Positions 8,566 to 16,738 of a stretch of 64,000 nucleotides of DNA are shown piece by piece. The translations under genes were made by a program, and so were the position numbers. How positions within the stretch are numbered: the first letter of the stretch is position 1; each line of letters starts with the position of its first letter. The notes beneath the pieces are model-generated. The model worked only from the letters and a program-made list of their open reading frames with translations, was not told the origin of the DNA and searched no databases. The stretch is from Pseudomonas tohonis (GTDB lineage Bacteria; Pseudomonadota; Gammaproteobacteria; Pseudomonadales; Pseudomonadaceae): contig NZ_AP023189.1 in assembly GCF_012767755.2 (NCBI RefSeq), forward strand, positions 558,001-622,000, written 5' to 3'.

Positions 8566-9600
8566 ATGGATATTACTGAGCTGCTCGCCTTCAGCGCGAA
8601 GCAGGGCGCATCCGACCTGCATCTCTCTGCCGGCCTGCCGCCGATGATCCGCGTCGATGGTGACGTGCGCCGCATCAACCTGCCGGCCATGGACCACAAG
8701 CAGGTGCACGCGCTGATCTACGACATCATGAATGACAAGCAGCGCAAGGACTACGAGGAGTTCCTCGAGACCGACTTCTCCTTCGAAGTCCCTGGCGTGG
8801 CGCGTTTCCGGGTCAACGCCTTCAACCAGAACCGTGGCGCCGGCGCCGTGTTCCGTACCATTCCCTCGAAGGTGCTGAGCATGGAGGACCTGGGCATGGG
8901 CGAGATCTTCAAGAAGATCTCCGACGTGCCGCGCGGCCTGGTGCTGGTGACCGGGCCGACCGGTTCGGGCAAGTCCACCACCCTGGCGGCGATGCTCGAC
9001 TACCTCAACGGCACCAAGTACCACCACATCCTCACGGTCGAGGACCCCATCGAATTCGTCCACGAATCGAAGAAGTGCCTGATCAACCAGCGCGAGGTGC
9101 ACCGCGACACCCTCGGCTTCAACGAAGCCCTGCGCTCGGCCCTGCGGGAAGACCCGGACATCATCCTGGTGGGCGAGATGCGCGACCTGGAGACCATCCG
9201 CCTGGCGCTGACCGCCGCGGAAACCGGCCACCTGGTGTTCGGCACCCTGCACACCACCTCCGCCGCCAAGACCATCGACCGGGTGGTCGACGTGTTCCCG
9301 GCCGAGGAGAAGTCGATGGTCCGCTCGATGCTTTCCGAATCCCTCCAGTCGGTCATTTCCCAGACCCTGCTGAAGAAGATCGGCGGCGGTCGCGTGGCGG
9401 CCCACGAAATCATGATCGGCACCCCGGCCATCCGTAACCTGATCCGCGAGGACAAGGTGGCGCAGATGTATTCCGCCATCCAGACCGGCGGTGGCCTCGG
9501 CATGCAGACCCTGGACAGCTGCCTCAAGGGCCTGGTGGCCAAGGGCCTGGTGAGCCGCGAAAGCGCTCGCGAGAAGGCCAAGAGCCCGGAAAACTTCTAA
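8566..9600 (+). CDS. pilT: PilT, type IV pilus retraction ATPase
   Basis: A 344-residue hexameric secretion-type ATPase that powers pilus retraction and twitching. Walker A is GPTGSGKST (130-138), the Asp box and Walker B follow around PDIILVGEMRD, and the PilT-specific AIRNLIRE motif is intact near the C-terminus. ATG 8566 is preferred over the upstream in-frame ATG at 8524 because it gives the exact family N-terminus (MDITELLAFS) and length. It sits 129 bp ahead of pilU; both belong functionally to the Pil-Chp cluster further along. Confidence 0.97.
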   Translation: MDITELLAFSAKQGASDLHLSAGLPPMIRVDGDVRRINLPAMDHKQVHALIYDIMNDKQRKDYEEFLETDFSFEVPGVARFRVNAFNQNRGAGAVFRTIPSKVLSMEDLGMGEIFKKISDVPRGLVLVTGPTGSGKSTTLAAMLDYLNGTKYHHILTVEDPIEFVHESKKCLINQREVHRDTLGFNEALRSALREDPDIILVGEMRDLETIRLALTAAETGHLVFGTLHTTSAAKTIDRVVDVFPAEEKSMVRSMLSESLQSVISQTLLKKIGGGRVAAHEIMIGTPAIRNLIREDKVAQMYSAIQTGGGLGMQTLDSCLKGLVAKGLVSRESAREKAKSPENF

Positions 9601-9666
9601 CCAGCGGCGGGTACCCCGGTCGGGGCGCCCGTTTCGCCGTAGCGCGGCCTCGCGCCGCGACGGCAA

Positions 9667-9681
9667 CCCCGATCATCGGGG
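9667..9681 (+). terminator. Hairpin between pilT and pilU, possible attenuator
   Basis: CCCCGATCATCGGGG folds into a short GC stem in the 129-bp pilT-pilU gap, followed by a weak T run (GCTTTCG). It could lower pilU expression relative to pilT or protect the pilT 3' end. The T tract is too short for a confident intrinsic terminator. Confidence 0.35.
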
Positions 9682-9729
9682 CTTTCGGCGTCGCCCCAGG
9701 CGACCGGCACGTTCACTGCGAGAAAGACC

Positions 9730-10875
9730 ATGGAATTCGAGAAACTGTTGCGCCTGATGGTCGAGAAGGGCGGCTCCGACCTGTTCATCACCGCCGGCGT
9801 CCCCCCGTCGATGAAGGTCAACGGCAAGATCATGCCCGTGACCAAGAACGCCATGTCCCCGGAGCAGACCCGCGAGACCGTCCTCGCGGTGATGAACGAG
9901 CAGCAGCGCCGCGACTTCGCCGAGAACCACGAGTGCAACTTCGCCATCAGCGCCCGTGGCATCGGCCGTTTCCGCGTCAGCGCCTTCTACCAGCGCAACC
10001 TGGTGGGCATGGTGCTGCGCCGCATCGAGACCAACATCCCCACCCTGGATGACCTCAAGCTGCCGGAGATCCTCAAGAAGCTGGCGCTGACCAAGCGTGG
10101 CCTGGTGCTGTTCGTCGGCGCCACCGGCACCGGCAAGTCCACCTCGCTGGCGGCGATGATCGGCTACCGCAACAAGAACAGCAGCGGCCACATCATCTCC
10201 ATCGAAGACCCGATCGAATACATCCACCAGCACCAGAACTGCATCGTCACCCAGCGCGAGGTGGGCATCGACACCGAGTCCTTCGAGGTGGCGCTGAAGA
10301 ACACCCTGCGCCAGGCGCCGGACGTGATCCTCATCGGCGAGGTGCGGACCCGCGAGACCATGGACCACGCCGTGGCCTTCGCCGAAACCGGCCACCTGTG
10401 CCTGGCCACCCTGCACGCCAACAACGCCAACCAGGCGCTGGACCGGATCATCAACTTCTTCCCCGCCGACCGGCAGCAGCAGGTGTGGATGGACCTGTCC
10501 CTCAACCTCAAGGCCATCGTCGCCCAGCAACTGGTGCCGACCCCGGACGGCAAGGGCCGCCGCGCGGTGATCGAGGTGCTGATCAACACCCCGCTGGCCG
10601 CCGACCTGATCCGCAAGGGCGAGGTCCACGAGCTCAAGCCGCTGATGAAGCGTTCCACCGAGCAGGGCATGCAGACCTTCGACCAGGCGCTGTACACCCT
10701 CTACTCCCAGGGCGAGATCACCTACGAAGACGCACTGCTCTACGCCGACTCGGCGAACGACCTGCGCCTGATGATCAAGCTCGGTTCCGAGACCGATGGC
10801 GACCACCTCACGAGCATGAGCGGTGGCCTGTCGCTGGAAGTATCGGAGGAAGACCCGGGCCGTCGCTTCCGCTGA
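9730..10875 (+). CDS. pilU: PilU, accessory retraction ATPase
   Basis: A 381-residue paralogue of PilT that assists retraction under load. Walker A is GATGTGKST, Walker B is the PDVILIGEVRT segment, and the conserved catalytic glutamate and His box regions are present. The C-terminus is longer than in PilT, ending in an acidic/Arg tail. Its last 68 bp overlap, on the opposite strand, the 3' end of the UdgX-like gene, so transcripts of the two converge with real antisense overlap. Confidence 0.96.
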   Translation: MEFEKLLRLMVEKGGSDLFITAGVPPSMKVNGKIMPVTKNAMSPEQTRETVLAVMNEQQRRDFAENHECNFAISARGIGRFRVSAFYQRNLVGMVLRRIETNIPTLDDLKLPEILKKLALTKRGLVLFVGATGTGKSTSLAAMIGYRNKNSSGHIISIEDPIEYIHQHQNCIVTQREVGIDTESFEVALKNTLRQAPDVILIGEVRTRETMDHAVAFAETGHLCLATLHANNANQALDRIINFFPADRQQQVWMDLSLNLKAIVAQQLVPTPDGKGRRAVIEVLINTPLAADLIRKGEVHELKPLMKRSTEQGMQTFDQALYTLYSQGEITYEDALLYADSANDLRLMIKLGSETDGDHLTSMSGGLSLEVSEEDPGRRFR

Positions 10876-12301
10876 CCGGCCCATCGCCCTGCCGCGCCTG
10901 TCGCAGGGCGTCCACCAACTCCTCGTACAGCTGCTGACCGCCCTCGCGGCTGCGCAGCACCGCCGCAGGGTGCGGCGCCACCACTATCCACCGGTCTCCA
11001 TGGCGCAGCGGCCTGCCGACGAAGTCCGCCAGGCGTACGCGCTGCGGGTCGTGCAGGCCCAGCAGCGAGGCCAGGGCGGTGCGCCCCAGCGCCACCACCC
11101 ACTGTGGTTGCCGTTCGTCCAGCTCCTGGGCCAGCCAGTGATGGCAGGCGCGGATCTCCGCCGGCTTGGGCGTGGCGTGCCAGCGGGTCGCCGACCGGCC
11201 CAGCGCACCGCCCCGCGGCTCCCACTTGAAGTGCTTCACCGCGTTGGTCAGGTAGAGGTCCTGCCGTGACAGCCCGGCTTCGGCCAGGGCGCGTTGCAGC
11301 ACTTGCCCGGCAGGGCCGATGAAGGGGCGACCGGCCAGGTCCTCCTGGTCGCCGGGTTGTTCGCCCACCAGCATGATCCGCGCCTGCGCCGGCCCCTCGC
11401 CCGGCACCGCGCAGGTGGCGTTGCGCCAGATATCGCAACGCCGGCACTGGTCCAGGTTCGTGTCGGCCGCCCGCTCCGGCTGTGCGGCATCGCTGGCGAT
11501 CAGCACCTCCTTGCCCTGCCGGGCGCCGACCTCGGGGGCCTGTGCCAGGCGCTGCCGGCCGCTGCGCGCATCGGCCACCAGTTGCGGAATCAGCGGGCCT
11601 TCGGCCAGGTGCTTCCAGAAGCGCGCCGGCATATGGCTGCGCATCACCTCGGGATTCAGCCGGGCGGGGTTGAAGGTGCTGCGGTAGTAGGCCGTCCACA
11701 GTGCCTCGCTCGGGTCGTCGTGGCCTTCGATGGCCTCGCGCAGCCCGGGCGGGCAGGGCGACTGGTAGACCAGCCGTTCGCCATCGAAATGCGCCAGCCC
11801 CTCGGGGGTGCCGATCAGCCAGCTGTGGCGGCCCATGCGCGGCACGAAGTGTTCGGCGCCCAGGTCCAGCACGTCGTGGGCCGGTTCGTGCCAGGCCAGG
11901 TAGTCCGGTGCGCCCTGAGCCTTGTCACCCGGGCGGAAGCGCAGGAAGGCGTGCATGTGGTGGGCTTCGCGGCGCACCGCCTTGATCCGCCGCTGCAGCT
12001 CGGAGCCGTCGCGGTCGCCGGCCAGCATGGCGCTGCGATCCCCCTGGGCCACGCGCCAGAGCACCTGGTAGAGCAATGCCCAACGGTCGCCCGCGCGAAA
12101 GCGCGCGGCATCGGCCAGCAACCCCGGCAGCTCGCGGGGAATGGACACCGTGGCGGTACCGGCGGGCGCGGGCATCGGCTCGATGCCGTCGAACAACCCG
12201 GGCGTCCAGTCGACGGCCTGGGGCTCCACGCCTTCGAGCAGCAACTGCCGGGCCTGCTCGCGCCAGCCGGCGAAGCTGCCGTCGAAGCGGATGGCGCGCA
12301 T
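10808..12301 (-). CDS. UdgX-like uracil-DNA binding protein fused to a TIGR03915-type DNA metabolism domain
   Basis: A 497-residue two-domain protein. Residues 1 to about 265 match what I know of the TIGR03915 family, which is linked genomically to a radical-SAM protein. Residues from about 280 form a UDG-superfamily domain close to UdgX: GEQPGDQEDLAGRPF (313-327) is motif A, NAVKHFKWE follows, and HPAAVLR (444-450) is motif B. C286, C289 and C386 are candidate iron-sulfur ligands. UdgX crosslinks covalently to abasic sites through a His in a KRRIH loop; here the loop reads ATRWH (371-375), keeping the His (codon 11179-11177) but losing two basic residues. It overlaps the upstream radical-SAM gene as ATGA. 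Confidence 0.85.
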   Translation of the reverse strand: MRAIRFDGSFAGWREQARQLLLEGVEPQAVDWTPGLFDGIEPMPAPAGTATVSIPRELPGLLADAARFRAGDRWALLYQVLWRVAQGDRSAMLAGDRDGSELQRRIKAVRREAHHMHAFLRFRPGDKAQGAPDYLAWHEPAHDVLDLGAEHFVPRMGRHSWLIGTPEGLAHFDGERLVYQSPCPPGLREAIEGHDDPSEALWTAYYRSTFNPARLNPEVMRSHMPARFWKHLAEGPLIPQLVADARSGRQRLAQAPEVGARQGKEVLIASDAAQPERAADTNLDQCRRCDIWRNATCAVPGEGPAQARIMLVGEQPGDQEDLAGRPFIGPAGQVLQRALAEAGLSRQDLYLTNAVKHFKWEPRGGALGRSATRWHATPKPAEIRACHHWLAQELDERQPQWVVALGRTALASLLGLHDPQRVRLADFVGRPLRHGDRWIVVAPHPAAVLRSREGGQQLYEELVDALRQARQGDGPVSGSDGPGLPPILPATGHRSCS

Positions 12302-13515
12302 CACCAGAGCGCCACCTGCTGTGCGGGCGCATCGCCCAGGCGCTTGCGCAGCACGGCGGACTCCAGGGTGGCGTCGCGGGGGCGGTAGTCCTGGGTGACG
12401 ATGAAGGGCCGGGCCTTTTCCATGGCGCAACGCAGGCGGGCCACGTCGGCGTAGCGGATACGCCGCTCGCGCCGCAGCTCCACCAGGCGGTTGGCGCTGA
12501 GCACGCCGATGCCGGGCACGCGGGCGATCATCGCGGGCTCCGCGCGGTTCAGGTCGAGCGGGAACTGCGCGCGGTTGGCCAGGGCCCAGGCCAGCTTGGG
12601 GTCGATGTCCAGCGGCAGGTTGCCGGGGGTGGCGATCAGCTCGTTCACCGCGAAGCCGTAGCCGCGCAGGAGGAAGTCGGCCTGGTACAGGCGGTGCTCG
12701 CGCAGCAGCGGCGGTGCCTCGAAGGGCACGGTCTTCGGGCTCTGCGGGATGGGGCTGAAGGCGGAATAGTAGACACGCTTGAGGCGATAGGCGCCGTACA
12801 GCGTCTGCGCCGTGTCGAGGATGGTGCGGTCGTCGGTGTCGTCGGCGCCGACGATCATCTGCGTGCTCTGTCCGGCGGGGGCGAAGGCCGGGGCGCGCTT
12901 CTCCGCGCTGGCCTCCTCGACGCCCAGGCGGATGCGCCCCATGGCGCGGCGGATCGGTGCGCCGCGCTTCTCCGGGGCGAGGCGGGTGAGGCCGTCCTCG
13001 GTGGGCAGCTCGATGTTGACGCTGAGGCGGTCGGCGTAGCGCCCGGCCTCGGCGATCAGCTCCGGCGCCGCGTCGGGGATGGTCTTGAGGTGGATGTAGC
13101 CGCGGAACTGGTGCTCTTCGCGCAGCAGGCGGGCGACGCGGATCAGCTGCTCCATGGTGTAGTCGGAGGAGCGGATGATCCCGGAGCTGAGGAACAGCCC
13201 GCTGATGCAGTTGCGCCGGTAGAAGTCCAGGGTCAGGGTCACCACCTCCTCGGGGGTGAAGCGCGCCCGGGGCACGTCGCTGGAGCGGCGGTTGACGCAG
13301 TACTGGCAGTCGTAGAGGCAGAAATTGGTCAGCAGGATCTTCAGCAGTGCCACGCAGCGACCGTCGGGCGTGAAGCTGTGGCAGATGCCCATGCCGTTGG
13401 TGGCGCCGACGCCGGCCTTGCCTGCCGAGCTGCGTTTGGGGGCGGCGCTGCTGGCGCAGGAAACGTCGTACTTGGCGGCGTCGGCCAGCACGGTTAGCTT
13501 GTCGATGAGTTCCAT
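12301..13515 (-). CDS. Putative DNA modification/repair radical SAM protein (TIGR03916-like)
   Basis: A 404-residue radical-SAM enzyme. The 4Fe-4S/SAM motif CLYDCQYC (C66, C70, C73) is intact, and a helix-hairpin-helix DNA-binding segment (ARVPGIGVLSANRLVELR) lies near residue 340. Radical-SAM plus HhH plus a UDG-linked partner is the signature of the family named for putative DNA modification or repair; the reaction is not known. I chose ATG 13515 (MELIDKL) rather than ATG 13545 because the upstream codon sits inside the LexA-type box at 13534-13549. First gene of a two-gene operon, coupled by ATGA to the UdgX-like gene. Confidence 0.85.
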   Translation of the reverse strand: MELIDKLTVLADAAKYDVSCASSAAPKRSSAGKAGVGATNGMGICHSFTPDGRCVALLKILLTNFCLYDCQYCVNRRSSDVPRARFTPEEVVTLTLDFYRRNCISGLFLSSGIIRSSDYTMEQLIRVARLLREEHQFRGYIHLKTIPDAAPELIAEAGRYADRLSVNIELPTEDGLTRLAPEKRGAPIRRAMGRIRLGVEEASAEKRAPAFAPAGQSTQMIVGADDTDDRTILDTAQTLYGAYRLKRVYYSAFSPIPQSPKTVPFEAPPLLREHRLYQADFLLRGYGFAVNELIATPGNLPLDIDPKLAWALANRAQFPLDLNRAEPAMIARVPGIGVLSANRLVELRRERRIRYADVARLRCAMEKARPFIVTQDYRPRDATLESAVLRKRLGDAPAQQVALW

Positions 13516-13533
13516 GGAGGGGGCTATGGATGG

Positions 13534-13549
13534 CTGTATGTGCATACAG
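13534..13549 (-). promoter_or_regulatory. LexA (SOS) box of the radical-SAM/UdgX operon
   Basis: The 16-mer CTGTATGTGCATACAG is a perfect CTGT-N8-ACAG palindrome, the gammaproteobacterial LexA operator consensus, located 18 bp upstream of the ATG at 13515. It lies between the operon and the divergent TM2 gene whose start is 67 bp away on the other side, so repression of either or both is possible. Direct observation is the motif and position; regulation by LexA is inference. Confidence 0.8.
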
Positions 13550-13616
13550 TATTTTCCGCCCCTGCAACCTGCGCAAGTCCGTCAACGACGGATGGTCGCG
13601 ACCTCGAGGAGTAGAC

Positions 13617-14012
13617 ATGCAACGCCCAGACACGCACAGCACGTTCATCGGTTACCTGCTGTGGATTTTCGGCTTCCTCGGCGCCCACCGCTTCTACTAC
13701 GGCAAGCCGGTGAGCGGCACGATCTGGTTCTTCACCTTCGGCCTGTTCTTCATCGGCTGGATCATCGACCTGTTCCTGATCCCGTCCATGGACCGCGAGG
13801 CTTCGCTGCGCTTCAACGCCGGCTCGTACGACTACACCGTGGCCTGGATCCTGCTCACCTTCCTCGGCGTCTTCGGCGTGCACCGCATGTACCAGGGCAA
13901 GTGGATCACCGGCATCCTCTACCTGTTCACCGGCGGCTTCTTCCTGCTCGGCGTGCTCTACGACTTCTGGACCCTGAACACCCAGGTCTCGGTGCTCAAC
14001 GCCCGTCGCTGA
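13617..14012 (+). CDS. TM2 domain protein with two tandem TM2 units
   Basis: A 131-residue membrane protein. The first TM2 unit has the motif GFLGAHRFYYGKPVSG followed by a hydrophobic hairpin ending IDLFLIPS; the second repeats it as VFGVHRMYQGKWITG ending LYDFWTLN. Most bacterial TM2 proteins carry one unit, so this is a duplicated form with about four membrane segments. ATG 13617 follows GAGGAG at the right distance; the in-frame upstream ATG at 13530 would begin inside the divergent promoter. Function of the family in bacteria is unknown. It is divergent from the SOS-box operon. Confidence 0.82.
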   Translation: MQRPDTHSTFIGYLLWIFGFLGAHRFYYGKPVSGTIWFFTFGLFFIGWIIDLFLIPSMDREASLRFNAGSYDYTVAWILLTFLGVFGVHRMYQGKWITGILYLFTGGFFLLGVLYDFWTLNTQVSVLNARR

Positions 14013-14018
14013 ACCTGC

Positions 14019-14035
14019 GCCCCGCTTTGCGGGGC
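14019..14035 (+). terminator. Intrinsic terminator after the TM2 gene
   Basis: GCCCCGC-TTT-GCGGGGC forms a 7-bp GC stem with a three-base loop 6 bp after the stop codon, followed by TTCCTTCC. A good rho-independent terminator separating the TM2 gene from the CBS gene. Confidence 0.75.
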
Positions 14036-14124
14036 TTCCTTCCGGCGTCTATGTTCAGCAATCCCTGAACCTGCGTGCGACCGCCTCGTCCAAACCGATG
14101 TGGCCGTCCCATGAGGAGACGAGA

Positions 14125-15504
14125 ATGGCTGGGCAGAGCGCGACGCGTCCCGCAGTGCTGGACCTGATCGGCAACACACCCCTGGTGCGGGTCAGCCGGT
14201 TCGATACCGGCCCCTGCACCCTGTTCCTCAAGCTGGAATCGCAGAATCCCGGCGGCTCGATCAAGGATCGCGTCGGCATCGCCATGATCAACGCTGCCGA
14301 GCGCGACGGGCGGCTGAAGCCGGGCGGCACCATAGTCGAGGCCACCGCCGGCAACACCGGCCTGGGGCTGGCCCTGGTGGGGCGTGCCAAGGGCTACCGG
14401 GTGGTGCTGGTGGTGCCGGACAAGATGTCCACCGAGAAGGTGCTGCACCTCAAGGCCATGGGGGCCGAGGTGCACATCACCCGCTCCGACGTCGGCAAGG
14501 GCCACCCCGAGTACTACCAGGACCAGGCCGCGCGCCTGGCGGCGGAGATACCCGGCGCCTTCTTCGCCGACCAGTTCAACAACCCCGCCAACCCCCTGGC
14601 CCACGAGAGCACCACCGGGCCGGAAATCTGGCAGCAGACAGGCCAGGACGTCGACGCCATCGTGGTCGGGGTCGGCTCGGCGGGCACCCTCACCGGGCTC
14701 AGCCGCTACTTCCGCCGGGTGCAGCCGGAGCTGGAGATGGTGCTGGCGGACCCGCAAGGCTCGATCGTCGCCGAGTACAGCCGCAGCGGCGAGCTGGGCA
14801 CGCCCGGCTCCTGGGCGGTGGAAGGCATCGGCGAGGACTTCATCCCGGCCATCGCCGATCTCTCCAGCGTGCGCCGTGCCTACACCGTCAGCGACGAGGA
14901 GAGCTTCGCCCACGCCCGAGAGCTGCTGCGCAACGAGGGCATCCTCGGCGGCTCCTCCACCGGCACGCTGCTGGCCGCCGCGCTGCGCTACTGCCGCGAG
15001 CAGACCACGCCCAGGCGCGTGGTCAGCTTCGTCTGCGACACCGGCACCCGCTCCCTGTCGAAGGTCTACAACGACCAGTGGATGAGCGACCAGGGGCTGC
15101 TGGCGCGCAAGCGCTACGGCGACCTGCGCGACCTGATCTCGCGGCGCTTCGAGGAGGGGCGGGTGGTCAGCGTCAGCCCGGGCGACACCCTGCTCACCGC
15201 CTTCCAGCGCATGCGCCTGGCCGATGTCTCGCAGTTGCCGGTGCTGGAGGGCGCGCGCCTGGTGGGGGTGATCGACGAGTCGGACATCCTGCTCAGCGTG
15301 CACGCCGATGCCGAACGCTTTCGCGCACCGGTCGCCGATGCCATGACCGACGCGCCGCAGACCCTGGCGCCGGGCGCCAGCCTGGTGGAGCTGGAGGCTG
15401 TGCTGGATCGCGGCCTGGTGGCGATCGTCGCCGATGCCGCCGGCTTCCACGGCCTCATCACCCGTTTCGACCTGCTCAACCACCTGCGGAGGACACTGCC
15501 ATGA
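14125..15504 (+). CDS. Cystathionine beta-synthase
   Basis: A 459-residue PLP enzyme that condenses homocysteine with serine to cystathionine, first step of reverse transsulfuration. The PLP lysine is in NPGGSIKDRVG, the TAGNTGLGLAL phosphate/substrate loop follows, and VGVGSAGTLTG binds the cofactor phosphate. The C-terminal 120 residues carry a CBS-domain pair (starting near FEEGRVVSVSPGDTLLTAF), as in the long form. ATG 14125 is chosen for the GAGGAGACGAG upstream. Its stop overlaps the gamma-lyase start as ATGA. Confidence 0.93.
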   Translation: MAGQSATRPAVLDLIGNTPLVRVSRFDTGPCTLFLKLESQNPGGSIKDRVGIAMINAAERDGRLKPGGTIVEATAGNTGLGLALVGRAKGYRVVLVVPDKMSTEKVLHLKAMGAEVHITRSDVGKGHPEYYQDQAARLAAEIPGAFFADQFNNPANPLAHESTTGPEIWQQTGQDVDAIVVGVGSAGTLTGLSRYFRRVQPELEMVLADPQGSIVAEYSRSGELGTPGSWAVEGIGEDFIPAIADLSSVRRAYTVSDEESFAHARELLRNEGILGGSSTGTLLAAALRYCREQTTPRRVVSFVCDTGTRSLSKVYNDQWMSDQGLLARKRYGDLRDLISRRFEEGRVVSVSPGDTLLTAFQRMRLADVSQLPVLEGARLVGVIDESDILLSVHADAERFRAPVADAMTDAPQTLAPGASLVELEAVLDRGLVAIVADAAGFHGLITRFDLLNHLRRTLP

Positions 15505-16685
15505 GCCACGACCACGAGGGCGCCGGGCGCGCCTTCGCCACCCGGGTGATCCATGCCGGGCAGGCACCGGACCCCTCCACCGGGGCCATCATGCCGCCGA
15601 TCTACGCCAACTCCACCTTCATCCAGGAGAGCCCCGGCGTGCACAAGGGCCTGGACTACGGGCGCTCGCACAACCCCACGCGCTGGGCCCTGGAGCGCTG
15701 CGTGGCGGACCTGGAGGGCGGCGCCCAGGCCTTCGCCTTCGCCTCGGGGCTGGCGGCCATCTCCACGGTGCTGGAGCTGCTGGATGCCGGCTCGCACGTC
15801 GTCTCCGGCAACGACCTCTACGGCGGCACCTTCCGCCTCTTCGACAAGGTGCGCCAGCGCAGCGCCGGGCACCGCTTCGCCTTCGCCGACCTCACCGACG
15901 TCGGTCGCCTGGAAGCGGCCCTGCGCGAGGACACGCGCATGGTGCTGATCGAGACACCGAGCAACCCGTTGCTGCGCCTGGCGGACCTGGAAGCCATCGC
16001 CGCGCTGTGCCGCGAGCGCGACATCATCAGCGTCGCCGACAACACCTTCGCCAGCCCCTGGGTGCAGCGCCCGCTGGAGCTGGGCTTCGACGTCGTGGTG
16101 CACTCCACCACCAAGTACCTCAACGGCCACTCGGACGTGATCGGCGGGGTGGCGGTGGTCAGTGGTGCTGCCCGCGCCGATGCGCTGCGCGAGCGGCTGG
16201 GCTTCCTGCAGAACGCGGTGGGTGCCATCGCCGGGCCCTTCGACGCCTTCCTCACCCTGCGCGGGGTCAAGACCCTGGCCCTGCGCATGGAGCGCCACTG
16301 CGCCAACGCCCTGGAGCTGGCGCGCTGGCTGGAGCGCCAGCCCCAGGTGGCGCGGGTGCATTACCCGGGCCTGGAGAGCCACCCGCAGCACGAACTGGCG
16401 CGGCGGCAGATGCGCGGCTTCGGTGGGATGATCTCCCTGGAGCTGGCCACCGACCTGGCCGGTGCACGGCGCTTCCTCGAGGCCGTCGAGCTGTTCGCCC
16501 TGGCCGAGAGCCTGGGGGGTGTGGAAAGCCTGATCGAGCATCCGGCGATCATGACCCACGCCACCATCCCCGCCGAGACCCGCGCCGAACTGGGCATCGG
16601 CGACAGCCTGGTGCGCCTCTCGGTGGGCGTGGAGGATGTCGAGGATCTGCGCGCCGACCTGGCCCGGGCGCTGGCGCGGGTCTAG
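15501..16685 (+). CDS. Cystathionine gamma-lyase (Cys/Met metabolism PLP enzyme)
   Basis: A 394-residue fold-type I PLP enzyme. The PLP lysine lies in VVHSTTKYLNGHSDVIGG, and YGRSHNPTRWALERC plus SGLAAISTVLELL mark the family. With the preceding CBS gene, overlapped by ATGA, it should cleave cystathionine to cysteine, so this bacterium can turn methionine sulfur into cysteine. Cystathionine gamma-synthase is the main alternative by sequence alone, but pairing with CBS argues for the lyase. Confidence 0.9.
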   Translation: MSHDHEGAGRAFATRVIHAGQAPDPSTGAIMPPIYANSTFIQESPGVHKGLDYGRSHNPTRWALERCVADLEGGAQAFAFASGLAAISTVLELLDAGSHVVSGNDLYGGTFRLFDKVRQRSAGHRFAFADLTDVGRLEAALREDTRMVLIETPSNPLLRLADLEAIAALCRERDIISVADNTFASPWVQRPLELGFDVVVHSTTKYLNGHSDVIGGVAVVSGAARADALRERLGFLQNAVGAIAGPFDAFLTLRGVKTLALRMERHCANALELARWLERQPQVARVHYPGLESHPQHELARRQMRGFGGMISLELATDLAGARRFLEAVELFALAESLGGVESLIEHPAIMTHATIPAETRAELGIGDSLVRLSVGVEDVEDLRADLARALARV

Positions 16686-16696
16686 CGGCCAGGAGC

Positions 16697-16726
16697 GAAG
16701 AAGCCCGCCGGATGGCGGGCTTCTTC
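16697..16726. terminator. Bidirectional terminator between CGL and pyrC'
   Basis: GAAGAAGCCCGCC, loop GGAT, GGCGGGCTTCTTC is a perfect 13-bp-arm hairpin 11 bp after the CGL stop and 12 bp before the pyrC' stop on the other strand. With A-rich and T-rich flanks it can end transcription from both sides. Confidence 0.85.
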
Positions 16727-16738
16727 ATGCTCGGGCGG

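Noticed and set aside
13543..13545. ATG at 13545 as the start of the radical-SAM gene
   Set aside because: It falls inside the LexA-type palindrome, has no Shine-Dalgarno, and the ten extra residues are not family-like.
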